Below, piece after piece: positions 9,914 through 22,185 of a stretch of DNA of 41,425 nucleotides. Source of the stretch: Nemertoderma westbladi (taxonomy: Eukaryota; Xenacoelomorpha; Nemertodermatida; Nemertodermatidae); NCBI GenBank assembly GCA_032718475.1, contig JAUCBJ010002772.1, positions 1 through 41,425 on the forward strand, in the 5' to 3' direction. Below the pieces are notes generated by a model that did no database searches, was not told the DNA's origin, and was given only the letters and a program-made list of their open reading frames with translations. How positions within the stretch are numbered: position 1 is the first letter of the stretch; the number at the start of each line of letters is the position of its first letter. The translations under genes were made by a program, and so were the position numbers.

Positions 9914-11056
9914 GGATGCTGTTCGCGCTTTTAGACCTTTGACAGTTTAACCTGTTAATTGATGTCTTATGATGTCTGACAGCCCGTACGAAATATGAAC
10001 ACAGTCAAAGTCAGTCCCACCGGAAGTGGGAGACTGAATTCTATGGCCAGAGAGAGGGGTAGGCTACTTTGTATTATTCGATTGATCTCTACTATATAAT
10101 CTCCAAAAACTATGTTTATTTTCAGTGAAATACCAACAGTTCCTTTTAGGTGCTGCGCTTTAAATACCACGCAAAGTTATGACTTATACTAATTACAACG
10201 GATGGTCATGAGATAACGCAAATGTTTACATTCTTTAGGAATGTTTTATTAATCATTCACACTCATATACTGATAATACGGCTGAAATACGCTAATTTGC
10301 CGAATGCCACCAATTTTACTCACATATAGGGAGAAATTCAGCTCACGTATGTTGGGGGTTATGAAATAGCATGGATTCATACAAACCACTGTAATTTGAG
10401 CCAAACAATTGCTACTAGTGTTCCCTGCTGCTTACCTCAATGACCAAGAAAGTCAAGGGAATTATCGATTATTCAATATTCATAAGTATTCTCCAAATAT
10501 GAGCACTAATCAAGTGAGTTACAAACACAGCATATAATAACAGTATAAACAGTATAAGGGATGTAATGCGGCAGTGTCAACAGTCAGACGTTGTCAGAAT
10601 GTATGATAGGTGGTATGTGAAAGTATGCAATATGATATGAAATGTTAATAGATTTGCGTTCTATGATTTTCTCCGGCCACTGATGTTCTGGGCTAAGAAA
10701 TCAGAATGTCAGAATAAATGATTTTGCCGCACTGCGTCATTTTACATAGGTAAACCAACCAGTGAGCCGAAAATCGTGCTGATTGGCCAAAACATAACAT
10801 GAGCTCTACACATAAAGAAACAGCTGGCTAATTACGTCATTGGAGTTCCGTGTCAGAACAGACGCTAGAGGGCATAAGTTCTAATACCTTCTCGTATACC
10901 CACAGTCAATGCTGGCTCTTTTAGAGTAGTTTGCGAATTGCACAAAAATGAGACATTTTTGCTGCAAAAGCTTTAACACTGCTCCCAGAAAATGTGACTT
11001 TAGATCTATAAAATATACATAGAGTCACAGTTTCTAATAAAATAACTACTCTAAAC
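9914..11056. other. Intergenic DNA, nothing firmly recognised
   Basis: I find no coding or RNA gene on either strand. The word ttagagtagtt at about 10921 is inverted as aactactctaa at about 11043-11053, next to the stop of the minus-strand coding region that follows. This could mark an element end, but the pair is too short to be certain. Confidence 0.4.
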
Positions 11057-12952
11057 AATCAGTCCTTCTTTCTAGAACAACGTTTATGTTGTTTCTTGTA
11101 CCTTTGTGCAGTCTTTTTCTCCACAGCACGAGCCACTTTACTAGGAGGGCTATAACTCCTGGGGGAAGGCCCATTGCATCAGAAGGGTTTGGGTTGTGGT
11201 TGTTATATCCACCGGTCGAGGTACCTGGTTGATCAATATCCATAGGAGGTCCACCTTTCTCCTGTAGTGGAACTGCGATGTCAACACGTTTATCGGAGGA
11301 CCTAAGGGATTGAGGGTGCACAACCTTTAAGGCTCATCTCAGGACAGCAGCTTGTACTGGTCCTGCTTTAGTCGTTTGTACGTCCGCTGTGGGTAAACCG
11401 TGAGTAGTGAGGAATTTTCGGGGTTTAACAGTTCTTTCTAATTCCCGTTCCCTCGCTTTGTACTCATACGAACGGTGGACTTCTTGCAATTCAGGGTGAG
11501 CATTTATAAACGTCTCACTGTATTCCAGGTCTTGTCTAATAAAACAAATCAAGTTGTAAGAGTCAAGATTATTTGGGTTAATATTTCTTAAATATTTTCT
11601 AACATATTTGGTGGAAATACGCTCACCAACGCGTTTGATTAATTCATAACTGGGAATACGAGTTTTCTGTTCTATTTGGGTGAAAGGCATACACTCATAG
11701 GCGCGTCCTGGATAATAACGATTACGCGACTCGCAGTGAAGATCTGCACTAGCTTCCCAAGCTCGTATGTATCGTAGTACAATCAACTCGTCTACGCTTT
11801 CAATGTCTGGGTGTAAAGGGCAATCCCAACTAGCGTGTCCCTTTAGTTGGCAGTAATAACTGTATTGCGTCATAAATTGGGGACAAACCGCAAAGATATG
11901 CCTGTTGTTGATCAGGCAACAAGCACAGTAAATCTCCATAGCTGGTTGATCGTCAAAATAAGAGCAAAGCTCTTCCAATTCTGGTGAAGTAGAATCTCGG
12001 TATGCTTCTCCACTAGCTGATTCTACTTGTCACATTGATGTCGCTTTTCTTCTAAGAAATCAGATAGGGAGTATACGTATCTCGAATCGATATTATTTCT
12101 CTAGGTTCTCCATTTGAATCTCCGTATCTGAGTATCCCGAGGGTATCTTGGGTCGCTACAGGATGGAGGAATGCGGGTTCTAGGTACAAACATCTTTAAA
12201 GATGGCAAACCCAGCGCTAACGAGTTTCTCATCGGAGGCTGAGTTTGATCAACGCGCGATCTTTGAACTGACTATCAACGTTCCGAAACGGAGTCAGAAA
12301 GCGCCTAAAACATTCAAATCGAATGAACTTATTATGTTCATATTACGCTCGTATTTGGGAAGTTTAGTTCCCAAGATGAGAGAATGAGAACGTATCGCTC
12401 GGCTGCACACATTGGTTAACCATCCGGAAATTGCGGTGTTCTCAAATATGGCGTAGATGGCCAAGGAAGGACGGAGGGGAACACTCGTGAGACTACAAAC
12501 TGCGCCAATTGCGATATGCTTCTCCTCGAGCTGATTCTACTCTTCTGGTCGAATGAGTTTCCCCCAAAACTCTGTTAGGGAATACATGTGTTCGAGGTCG
12601 ATATCATGATCGATTCGTTGTTTGTTGTTCCAGCACTGTTGTGCATGAAATTTGAATAGAATCATCTCCGTTTCCATATCCAAATCATCAGTATCGTGTA
12701 AATCGATAGGGTGTCCAGTAGTTAGGAAATCCATATACGTACCATTTTGATGCGTATTGCGTGAGGTGAATTTGCGATAATCTAATTCATGCTGGAGTTG
12801 TTCTTCGGTCATCGGTGGTTCAATGTATCGTTTATCATCCGCTGCAGTCTATTTACCCATATCACTGCTTAATAGACTATAGAGGAACGCTTGTAGAGGT
12901 TGAGTATATCTCTCCTTAATATCATATCAAGATCCTCTTCTATCAAGTCCAT
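11057..12952 (-). pseudogene. Damaged coding region of unknown family, probably from a mobile element
   Basis: Several minus-strand frames follow one another. A short MDLIEEDLDMILRR frame starts at 12952. A 91-residue frame at 12812-12537 follows. A frame of ~230 residues runs from about 12038 to 11334, and after one in-frame stop continues as PMDIDQPGTSTGG, then shifts into a basic tail (KKTAQRYKKQHKRCSRKKD) ending near 11060. The large frame has a Cys-rich part containing YYCQLKGHASWDCP, which resembles a CCHC zinc knuckle with its first Cys lost. A block reading VESA(S/R)GEAYR, preceded by YSL(S/T) and D(I)D motifs, occurs twice (near 12030 and 12530), so part of the region is duplicated. 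I do not recognise the family. A gag-like or transposon protein is the best guess. Confidence 0.45.
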
Positions 12953-13587
12953 TTTCGTATATATGAGAGTTTATCAATAGATAGAGTTACAATAAGAAGG
13001 CCAGTGGGCGTCGCTGCCTAATCCCCCAACTACCCTTCGGATAGCCCGAGGTCCTCTGCGCTGGCGCTGCTGTCGCTATGCTCTTCGCCAACGTAGTTGC
13101 TACACAATGACAACAACAACCAGCGCGAGTCACTTCAACTATCTGTTTCAAGGGCGGTAATTATTGCATGTATGGGATGACTTTCACAATTGCGGCTCGG
13201 TACTGTAAACAAAACTTTAGTAGTATCATTCACCTATGAACACACAAATCCATATTCGCACTACAAATCATACATTTATGGCCACATTTCCATTAGTCAG
13301 TGCTCTCCGGAATGTCACGTTGTTATTGTGTATCCTTGGATACTATACATTGTATTCTATTCAATGAGGCAAGCTCTCTATTGTTCTCTGACTGTATTTA
13401 ATTCTAGCGTTGTTGTTGCTAAGGTGACATTATGCAAGGCTAGCAGTAGATATTAGGGTATTTCTCATTCAGGGAGACCTGGGATGCTATTTAATAGCGA
13501 CTCTAGGGTTATTGTTATTCCCTTTATTTGTGAAGCTGGTTAATTTTGTCGGCTATTTAAATGCACACTAGGAGATTCTCTCACACT
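12953..13587. other. Intergenic DNA, nothing recognised
   Basis: A GC-richer patch at about 13005-13090 stands out from AT-rich surroundings. No gene, RNA or repeat could be supported. Confidence 0.4.
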
Positions 13588-14407
13588 TGTTGTAATAGGG
13601 TGGATCTCCGCTCCCGTGATCTATTAATTGAATAATTTTAGGGAATATTTTTATAATTGTCTTAAATTGACAATTTTATTTAATTCATGAGAGGATATGA
13701 ATTCAAAATTTATTCCCATGAATTTTATTATTTTAAATTAGGATGGGCACTGATTTATTCCAGAACATGTCTGGGGACTGTCATGTCCGGGTTAACCACT
13801 GATTCTAGAAATGTTGTCTTTTAAGTATATCAGTGAGTGCCACGATATATTAATCGACTAGAATTTCAGATGGTCAAAGGGTTTAGCAGATTTACTTTGA
13901 CAGATTTACTGTTAAATTGACATCTCCTACTATACATATTATTTTAGGCCTACCGTATGAGAGCAATATTGCAATAAGCAATGTCAGTGAGAAGAGGCAA
14001 GTCGTTTCCAAGGTCTACCCAGAGCTTGGTTTACGATGGATCTCGAGGATCTGAACATTGCATTCCTAATACTCTACTTTTACCAATAATACCTAAAGTA
14101 CAGTAGAACCAAGGTAGATTGTACTTTAATAAGTACTTCATCTTACTGTAATAACGTATTTATAATAATATACGGACAGTAAGGAAGGGAGAAAAAATGA
14201 GATTATTTCCCGTTGTTAATTAAAATATATGTATTGTAACACTAATCAATATAAATTACGTAGGGTATTGCACTAATTTACTGAATAATTACTTATAGAA
14301 TTATTCTACTAAATAAAATTAAATAAAATGATTATAAGATAAATTGCATAATAAATCGTACATAAATATAAAAATCAAGACATATAAAAGAAGTAAAAGT
14401 TGTCACA
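13588..14407 (-). repeat. Possible 3' LTR of the BEL/Pao element
   Basis: On the minus strand a purine-rich word, gggagcgggtg, at 14408-14418 is followed by TGTGACAAC, and about 820 bases later comes ...TATTACAACA (ending at 13588). TG...CA ends after a purine tract, placed just after the pol stop, fit a 3' LTR. No second copy is present upstream, because gag is cut off near 18520, so the LTR cannot be confirmed from this window. Confidence 0.35.
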
Positions 14408-14449
14408 CACCCGCTCCCATAAATAATGAGTTAATGAGTCCATAGATGT

Positions 14450-15876
14450 TTATTGGATCTGGGAGGTAGTTGTTGGTAGAGTTTCCCATTTACCGTAGTT
14501 ACCAGATAACTCTCGGTCTCGATCTAATAGACACAGGGTCCAATTGGGCGATTGAGTTTGTTGGGTCTCTAACACTATTCTTTTTTTCTTATGATTTCGC
14601 CTCATCACTACGAGTTCGACTGATCGCACTAAACCGTCGTCGGATATATGGTTCTCGATGATACGACCTATCTGCCACCTCTTGCGGGGAAGATCCGAAT
14701 TTACTATTAGGACCATGTCTCCAGAGCTGATATTTTCTTGCTGTGCAAACCATTTAGTTCTGAGTTGCAGCGTCGGAAGATAGTATTTCTCAAAATGATC
14801 AGTAAAACAGCGGGATAACAACTGCATAAGTTGCCAAGTTTGTTTGCAGTATTCATCCCCATCATTAATATCCGAAGTGGGAAGTATGGCCACCAGCTTT
14901 TTGAGTAGAAAATGTGCGGGTGTTAACGCTCTGGTTCTTTGTCGAATTCTCCTTCCAGCCACCATAAGTTCTTGGTCTCGTTGCAACGCTTTAACTTGTA
15001 GAAACATGCCTTCAATGTCCGAGGCGTATGCGATGGAATACTGCCGGAATCATAGTAATATTCCCAACCGTGATTGGAGTAAGTTGGGTCCAGGCAATAA
15101 TTCTGAGTTCAGGGATTGTCCTTTATATAACCCGGAGCTGTCGAACACTACCCGGACTTCGTTGGGTTTACCGGGTTTGGATACATAGTGATGAGTTAGA
15201 TAATACGTTCTCTCCATTACGGGTGTTTCTATCGGAACTCACTCCGCGTATCCCTTATCGATGAACTTCTTCAATTGGGCTTTGTAGATTTCCTTAGCTT
15301 TATCGTTTGATGATATGTGTCGGTGCAGTTGTTCAATTCTTTGAAGGCTAATGGTCGATTATTGATGAAGATGGGTTCTCGCTTCCAGAAATGTAAACTG
15401 ATCTCGTAACGACCCTCCTCCTTTAGTTAATGAGTAGTCGTCGCTTGGATTTGTTTAGCTCTCGCCTCCTCTACCGGTAGTGCTCAATCATAAGAGTTAG
15501 GTTCCATAGCCTCTTGGGTAAAGAATCGCACTGCATGTTCATCTCTCAGTTTAGAATTATATCGCTCCACTACCTCGTTTAGCTTGTCATCCTCATAGGC
15601 CAACAACTCGTTGTTCTGTTTTATTAAATTACACAGTTCGGTTTGGTTTGTCCAAGTTTGATTCTCAGTGAGGGGTTCGATCGTATTGTCCTCCTCGTAC
15701 AATAATTGAATGTCGTCATTATCTGAGGAGCATGGAGTTTCCTCAGCTGAAATAGTCTCGTCGTTTACTGCTTCCACACTCTCACATACCTGGTTAATGT
15801 GTTCATTTTCTCTTCTTTCCCGGAGAGTGCATCCTGATGGTCCCATGAAGTACCAACCTACCCTAGTTTTTCCCAC
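14450..15876 (-). pseudogene. BEL/Pao pol remnant with in-frame deletion joining RT start to DUF5641
   Basis: 15876-15484 is the acidic linker before reverse transcriptase. From about 15225 the RT N-terminus is clear (YVSKPGKPNEVRVVFDSSG, then LYKGQSLNSELLPGPNLLQ), with one in-frame TGA. It reaches SDIEGMFLQVK at about 15005-14990. Family knowledge says the RT palm with its YxDD box, RNase H and integrase should follow. Instead the same frame continues with LQRDQELMVAGRRIRQRTRALTPAHFLL and a DUF5641 segment (YYLPTLQLRTKW, SGDMVLIVNSDLPRKRW, IGRIIE, DGLVRSVELVV). The junction therefore deletes most of pol without shifting frame. The frame then stays open to the stop at 14450. Confidence 0.85.
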
Positions 15877-15906
15877 GTAGGTTTGTAGAGGCTTCGGTCG
15901 AGTAGG

Positions 15907-16383
15907 TCACTTTTCCAGTGTTTCTAGCACCTTGTGCGTGTTCTGTCCGAGTAGCATCTGGACTTCAGGATAGTCGGTCTTAAATCTGGAGACTCTATAC
16001 TGCTGGGCGAAGGTGTCCTCGTCCCAGTCATAAGGTTCTACCTGACTGGCGGCAAAGTTCTTTTTAGCTACCATTTTAATAGACCTTATACTGTCCTTAC
16101 CATATTTATCCTGTGGGGTAGATAGTGATCCCATATATAGAAGTCAATCGATACTGTAGATTTCCATACCTGCATGATCGGTGATAGGTGATGATGATGA
16201 GAGGTTAAGCTTAGTTTGAAATTTCTCTTGACCTACAAATATGTCCTCTATTTCGATAAAGGTGCCTGTACTACCTGAATCAAGGAGGGCGTTAATAATT
16301 AAGGTCTTACCTTGTCCATGTATCCTGAGCTGCACCACTGGGAATTCTCGTATGCTGATAGATGGTTGCAAGACCTTCCACAA
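15907..16383 (-). pseudogene. BEL/Pao protease region remnant
   Basis: The stretch 16383-16144 contains ALLDSGSTGTFIE, the aspartic protease active-site loop (D-S/T-G) of the DUF1758 peptidases found in Pao elements. The loop is preceded by the usual strand (VVQLRIHGQGKTLIINA). A stop after IYSID separates it from 16134-15907, which should be the C-terminal part of the protease and the linker to reverse transcriptase. The enzyme would cleave the Gag-Pol polyprotein. In this copy it cannot be made as part of a complete polyprotein. Confidence 0.75.
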
Positions 16384-16583
16384 GAGATGTTTATTCGGAA
16401 TGGATAATTGGATTTCCTCTCCATCGGTTGTCGCCTCATGGGTAAGGGCTTGTTATATGGTTGTGTTGATCATATAGCAGGATTCGTTTTCATCAGAAAA
16501 CTCGTCCGTAGAAAATCCTTCCATCTCCGAACTCTGTTCAGTGTCATTCACATCACTGAATTGGATGTGCAACTCTGGTTCAC

Positions 16584-18516
16584 TCACATCACCTTATCAA
16601 ACTTGCTATATAATAATGAGTGATGTTTAGCTCCACACTTAGTACACCAAGCGTCTGAATAGCAAGTCTTCCTCTGATGTCCTCTCCTAAGACAATTGTA
16701 ACATAACCTCTTATCCAAAGTTACACTACGCCTGTCCTTAAGGTCTTTCCTCAAGAATTCCTCACACTTACTTAAATGATGGGGCCCTTCGCATGACACA
16801 CACTTAGGCTTAAGATTAGTTACCTTTTGTTGGACTGTGTTCTGCACACGAGTTCTTTCTTCGGGTTTCTTACTAGGAATCCTCTTAGGCTGGTTTCTCG
16901 CTTACCTTAGTTTCAGGAGTCTTCTCTCTAGACTGTTTAATTAACTGTAATTTTACCTCTCCTGTTAGGAAAGACATAAGGTCCGCCATTGTAGGATCTC
17001 TCTTATGCTGGTCCTCAAAGTATAGCACCTTTTTGTACCACGAGTACCCACTCTGCCCTTTGGCAAAGATGCCACTACAGCTCCTACTATCATAGAACTT
17101 TGGTACTCATGAGATTTACCTAACCAGTCTAACTGTCTACAGATCACCCTGAACCTCATCGGAAAACTCTATGATTCCATTACTAGGCGCTACTAATTTC
17201 GCATACAAGTATCTAGCTATGTTAGTCTTTTTACCATACCTGATATTGAGTGTATTCCAAACTTGTCTTAATCCGTCAGGATGTCCGATGAACTTTAATG
17301 CCATCAATTTGGGAGGACCTTCGAAGCACTCGATCAGGAATTGTAACTTTTCTCCGTTTGATAGTACAGAGTTTTGTATGTTGTCCTTATAATATTTATT
17401 AAAGGCAACCACTTCATCTCATCTCCATTAAACTTGACAACCTATCCCACCTTTACGGCTTGACAGGCTTCCATTCTAGCCATCTGATGCATAATACTCT
17501 CCTGAGCCATCATATTATTCAATGTCGAATTATCCGAATATATATTTCTTAGATTATTGTCAGGCACATCTGGGATATCATAAGTTGGTCTATTAATATG
17601 ATTAGTATGGTTTGCTATAGGAGTTTCCACTTCACTAGCAGTATAGATGCATGTAGGCTCTACACCTTGCGCATGATATGATTCAGACTTAAGAGGTTGA
17701 AATACAGTTACAGAAGGTGGTAGTATACCGTTTTGTATGTTTACTAATTTATCGCTTTCTAGAGCGATACGTTGCTGTACTTCTTGCAACTCAATTTTAT
17801 TATCTCATACTGTTCCCTTCAATGAGCCGACAGTACCTTCCAAATCCCTCAACAGATCTGCGGACCGCGATTTATTTTGGGCCAACTGCCTCAGCAGCTC
17901 GCCCATCTCCCGCCGTCCGTCCTCCATCCACTCCACCGCTTGTGTGGGAGCCGCCAACGGAGTGGCTAGTGGATGGCCCATCAGGGCGACGGGGGATAAT
18001 CCAGGTCCGAATGACTTGCGTTCTCCTATTTTAACGCCAGTCTTGGATTCTGGGATTTGACTACTAGTTAAGGGAGGATTTGTACTTTCTAAAGGGAACT
18101 TAGAATCAGGTTCTATCAGTAAAGGAGTCTCCTACAGGGGAGTAGACTTAATAACAGGCCTATTTATTTTAGGGTTATCTAGAATGGTGGGAAGCCTATC
18201 AGATTCAACTACCTGGGTTATTAACTCGCCAGACTTTAAATCCGTGCTAGCCAATTATCTTCTCACCGGAGGGGGCAAGTTAGGTAACTTGCATCCTATG
18301 GGAGCTCGTCTATGTCCATTTGAATTGGATTTATAACTCCTACATTCTGATTCGGTGGTCATACCTTCATCCGAGGAGGTAATAAATCTGTGTCTTTTAG
18401 GAGTTGATTGACTTCTAAGTTGCGTCAGGGCCACTTCTCTCTGTTTCTACAGTAGCTCCTGTCTGTTTTGGATAGTCTCTAAGGTCAGGTCAGGTATTCT
18501 AGTTCATTGATCAATA
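16584..18516 (-). pseudogene. BEL/Pao gag remnant
   Basis: One frame can be followed with scattered stops from about 18516 to 17442. It covers an N-terminal linker with EETPLLIEP-like acidic/proline stretches (around 18100), a helical part rich in Glu, Leu and Arg (around 17900), and the section 17789-17442. The section 17412-17137 matches the DUF1759 capsid-like region (KLQFLIECFEGPPK and VWNTLNIRYGKK). At 16847-16584 are three Cys/His clusters: CVSCEGPHHLSKCEEF, CYNCLRRGHQRKTC and CTKCGAKHHSLL. These are the knuckle arrangement characteristic of Pao-type Gag, which packages the element RNA. Frame changes near 17150 and 16900 break it. Confidence 0.8.
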
Positions 18517-18529
18517 AAACTTGCCACCT

Positions 18530-21500
18530 CCATGCAGTATAACGGAGGTGCCACCTGTGGCTGCATAGACCCTCTTACTAGGGCAAATCTGGTCATGTAA
18601 CTAGGACCCCTTTGTTCCGGGATAACGATGCCCTTGGTCCTGGATTAAGGACCCATATAATTGGCTGCAGGGGTATATGGCCTGGCCAGGCAGATGGTGA
18701 TCTACCAATGGCTGGTCAGGAGTAGAGTGTTCTCATGTCCACTCTGAGTGCACTTCACTGCGACCTGCACCTGGCAGCAGGGGTACAGGGCATGACCCAG
18801 AAGATGAGCTGCACAGCCAATGGTGGGTCATGTGCGCCAGAGTAAATATGGGTGATGGGCCTCATATCTGACTCCACGGCGACACCCACCCTGTGGAATG
18901 GCAAACCAGGGTGTAGTTGCCCCGAGAGCTGACTTGGCAAAAAAGCACCGGCCACTAGAGGCCAGTTGAATTACCGGACACAATCGGCTTCACAGGCGTC
19001 AGTTAACCCCCTACTGGCTGACTGTCTCACCCCCTACTGGAGGGAGAGCAGCCAACACTTCTTTGAGTCCCTTTCCTGATGACCTTTCTGGCCCAAACCC
19101 TGGGGTCAACAGGGAACCCAGATTGTGAGGGGGAGAGGGATTCTGGAGTTGGAGGCTACTCTCATGTTCCACCCCGACCAACAAAGCCATTGGTGAATCT
19201 GATGCAAGTCACTAGACTAGACTCAGTAAACACCCTAACACTCGGGTCCCCAATGCGACAAGGTGAGCTGACTGCCTTGGCAGATAAGCTTTCTCTTAGT
19301 GCAGTGGGTGTTCAAGAGCACCGAATGCAGACTGGACACACTGATGAGGTTCTGATTAAGGACATGGGGGACGGTTGGCGACTCGCCCTCGCTTCAGCAG
19401 ATGATAGTGGCAATGGTGGAATTGGTCTATTGATGAATCCAACTGCACATGCAGCATTGGACAAAATAGACCAAATCTCTAACCGCATCATCCGTTGCTA
19501 CTTCTCATGTTCTGGAAGACTGGTTAAGAAGTTTCCTGAGGTGGTTCTGATTGTGTGCTACTCTCCAACTAGTGTTGCCCCCGTAGAGAAGGTGGAAAAT
19601 TTCTACCACAATCTACAAGCAGCTACTGATGGAGTGGATTAGCATGCATTCTTAACATTCCTGGGAGACTTTAATGCAAGTCTGCATCAATCACCTACAT
19701 CGCCCTGGGTCTATAGCAATAATGTTAACCGAAATTCCGTCCATCTTCAGGATTTTATGTCTGGAAATGGATTGTTGTCGGCTGGAACCCAGTTCAAGAA
19801 GCGAACTGGAAAGCTATGGACTCATAGTGGACCCAATGGTCACAAGTCCCAGATAGACCATATCCTGTTTCGTAGGAAATACAGGAGCTCTATACAAGAC
19901 TGTAATGCATTTACACTACGACCCTTCTCCAGTGATGACCGCCTTATTGTGGCCAAGTTAAGACTTAGTCTGGGTGCTAGCAGAACAACGAAATCTGCCT
20001 TGCCACGGCATGACTGGTCCTCTCTGTTGCAACAGCCAAGTGTGAGATCCAGCTTCACACTACAGCTGAGCAACAGGTATGAGGTTATTGCCTCTGGGGC
20101 GGCAGATCACTGTGAGGGCTATACTGCCTTCACAGAGGCAGTTAAGTTAGCAGCTGCAGAAACAGTTCCTGTATACCCTCGAAACAGGAAACGGGCCCCC
20201 TGGACTGACAACAAAATTCAGAAGTGCCGAAATGACCTCTATAAGGCGCAGAAAGAGTCCCGACTCGAACAGACTACAGCGGCCAAGAATGCTGTTAAGG
20301 CTGCATCTAGGTCCCTGAACAGGCAGTACTCTGTTAATTTACAGGAGCTAATAAACCAACAAGTTGATGCCAACAATGATGCTGACGACAGCAGGCAATC
20401 ATCCCAGGCATGGAGATCGATCAACTTGCTTGCTGGTCGAAAAAGCCAACCATCCACCAAGGTTAAGGCTGAATCACCAGCCGATCGCCTCAATGGTTGG
20501 AAGGCCCACTTTGAAAAGCTCCTCAATAATGACAGGGTATTGCCTGATAACTTTATAGAAGTAAAAGTGTCTGAGTCTGTACTCCCAGATATTCCCATTG
20601 GTGATATCTCCTTTGCAGAAGTGAAGGCTGCTGCAAAGAGCATTAAGCCCAATCGTGCCAGTGGAGTAGATGGTATTCCCCCTGAGGTCTTTAAAATACC
20701 TGAGTGTTTAAGGCTCATCTATCCCATCATAGTAGACATGTACCGAACAACAAGAGTCCCACAAGAAATGAAAACAAATAAGTTGGTGCCAGTTCCCAAG
20801 AAGGGCAACCTAACACTCTATGGTTCTCTTCGGGGAATCTCATTGATCTCGATTGCTGCAAAGCTATACAATAGAATTCTATTAAATCGCATCAGGGATC
20901 CCATTGAGAGACTGCTCCGTGGAAATCAGAATGAGTTCCGTAAAGGCCGTGGGACCATGGAGCCCATTTTGGCACTTAGAAGGATAATTGAAGAGTTATC
21001 AAAAAAGAAAGACAGGCATTTGGCTGTTATCTTTGTTGACTTCTTCAAGGCCTTTGATTCAGTCGCTCGCTCACCTATGTTCAGCATAGTTTCATTATAT
21101 GGGATTCCTGATGAAATTATTGCAGCAATCAGATCAGTATACGATGGTTTGACAACATTTGTGTCTACTGTTGACGGTGACACAGAACCATTTGACGTGT
21201 TATGGGGCGTCCTCCAGGGAGACACACTTGCACCATTCTTGTTCCTATGTTCTACGCATGTCCTTAGATCATCATAATGATGATGGGGTGATGATAACTT
21301 ACTGATCTAGACTTTGCTGATGACTTAGGAGTACTCTCGGAATCACTAGAGGGAGCCCAAGGGCTCCTCAGCTCATTAGAACATGCTGCTTCTAGTGTTG
21401 GTCTTTTTATTAACTCCAGAAAGACCAAAATTTTGACAGTTAACTTTGAAAGTCCTCAGCAAGTCTCTGATCGGATGAGCATAAGCTCAAAAGATGGTAT

Positions 21501-22100
21501 GCTTGAGCATGTGGATGACTTCTGTTACCTGGGATCATGGATCCGGAAGTCAGGTGAGGACCTTCGAATACGTAAGAGAAAGGCATGGGCAGCCTTGAAT
21601 AGGCTTTCCAGGAATTGGACGTCACCGAGAATTAATCGGAAACTTAAGGTCCGATTATTTAGAGCAGCAGCAGCTGAGGACACCAAATCTTTCGATGGCA
21701 CATTCACAAGAATGCTACGCCGGGTTCATTGTGTCAAGTAAAATGCACACATCTCCAACCACACACTATATAACATTGGAGGTGTCTCATTGGTTCCCCC
21801 AAGCTTGACACTAGAACAAAATCGCCTCCGCTTTGCAGGACATTGCTTTCGCCGTGACGACCAGCCAGTGCATAATCTTGTACTTTGGCAGCCTCATGGA
21901 GTGAATAAGCATGGTGGACAGCCCATGACTTTCTTGAGACGCATCTTAAAGGACCCTGGCCTTGAAGATGCGGTTGATCTATCAAATGTCATGGGTGATA
22001 GGGAGTTGTGGTGGTGCAATTTTGTCGATAAGCCGGCACAGCATTCTTAAAAATGCAGCTGCAATGCAGCATGCCGATCCTAGTAGTAGTAGTAGTATTC
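18530..22100 (+). mobile_element. Non-LTR retrotransposon (endonuclease plus RT), inactive
   Basis: A plus-strand LINE carries an apurinic-type endonuclease and a reverse transcriptase, preceded by ~500 bp without a clear frame (probable 5' UTR). It is followed by a (tag)n tail at about 22081-22097, as seen at the 3' end of RTE-like elements. The coding style (DLDFADD box, the TFTRMLRR and LRFAGHCFRRDDQ blocks after RT) fits RTE/CR1-type elements of aquatic invertebrates. I do not assign a clade firmly. The 5' boundary is placed where the BEL gag frame stops, near 18520-18540. Confidence 0.8.
19079..22050 (+). pseudogene. LINE endonuclease-reverse transcriptase ORF with three disablements
   Basis: One frame from 19079 encodes the endonuclease. 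Recognisable parts are the VGVQEHRMQTG motif with the catalytic Glu, the GDFNASL box just after a TAG at 19640-19642, and the terminal SQIDHILF motif. The frame continues into RT: NRASGVDGIPPE, VPVPKKGN, RGISLISIAAKLYNRILLNRI, FVDFFKAFDSV and GVLQGDTLAPFLF. It ends at 21277 by frameshift. The catalytic box DLDFADDLGVLS (from 21304) and the thumb/C-terminus continue in another frame, with a TAA at 21739-21741, to 22050. About 15 codons before TFTRMLRR appear deleted. The stop, frameshift and deletion make it inactive, although most motifs are well preserved. Confidence 0.85.
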
Positions 22101-22185
22101 ACACCATGAGGCTGCCAAAGTACAAGATTATGCACCTGCTGGTCCTCACGGCGAAAGCAATGTCCTGCAAATTTTCTCTTTGTAA
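22101..22185 (-). repeat. Inverted copy of the LINE C-terminal segment
   Basis: Immediately after the (tag)n tail, the bases from about 22101 to 22180 are the reverse complement, with few differences, of the LINE segment at about 21825-21905 (tttgcaggacattgctttcg ... gcagcctcatgg). The arrangement suggests an inversion event during or after integration, or a second truncated copy in opposite orientation. Confidence 0.8.

Larger units (their letters stand above)
13588..18520 (-). mobile_element. BEL/Pao LTR retrotransposon, 5'-truncated and internally deleted
   Basis: Reading on the minus strand, the order is gag (DUF1759-like), three zinc-binding knuckles, a retropepsin-like protease (DUF1758 type), the first part of reverse transcriptase, then directly the DUF5641 segment that normally follows integrase, then a possible 3' LTR. 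This is the Pao/BEL gene order. The core of reverse transcriptase, RNase H and most of integrase are missing. The 5' end of gag and the 5' LTR are lost where the downstream non-LTR element begins (about 18520-18540). Many in-frame stops show it is inactive. Confidence 0.85.

Noticed and set aside
14844-15264. Plus-strand frames over the BEL pol region
   Set aside because: The minus strand carries clear reverse-transcriptase and DUF5641 motifs, so these are antisense shadows.
17717-18060. Plus-strand frames of ~105 codons
   Set aside because: The opposite strand is a continuous, though mutated, gag frame.
19840-20718. Minus-strand frames over the first LINE
   Set aside because: They are antisense to well-conserved endonuclease and reverse-transcriptase motifs.
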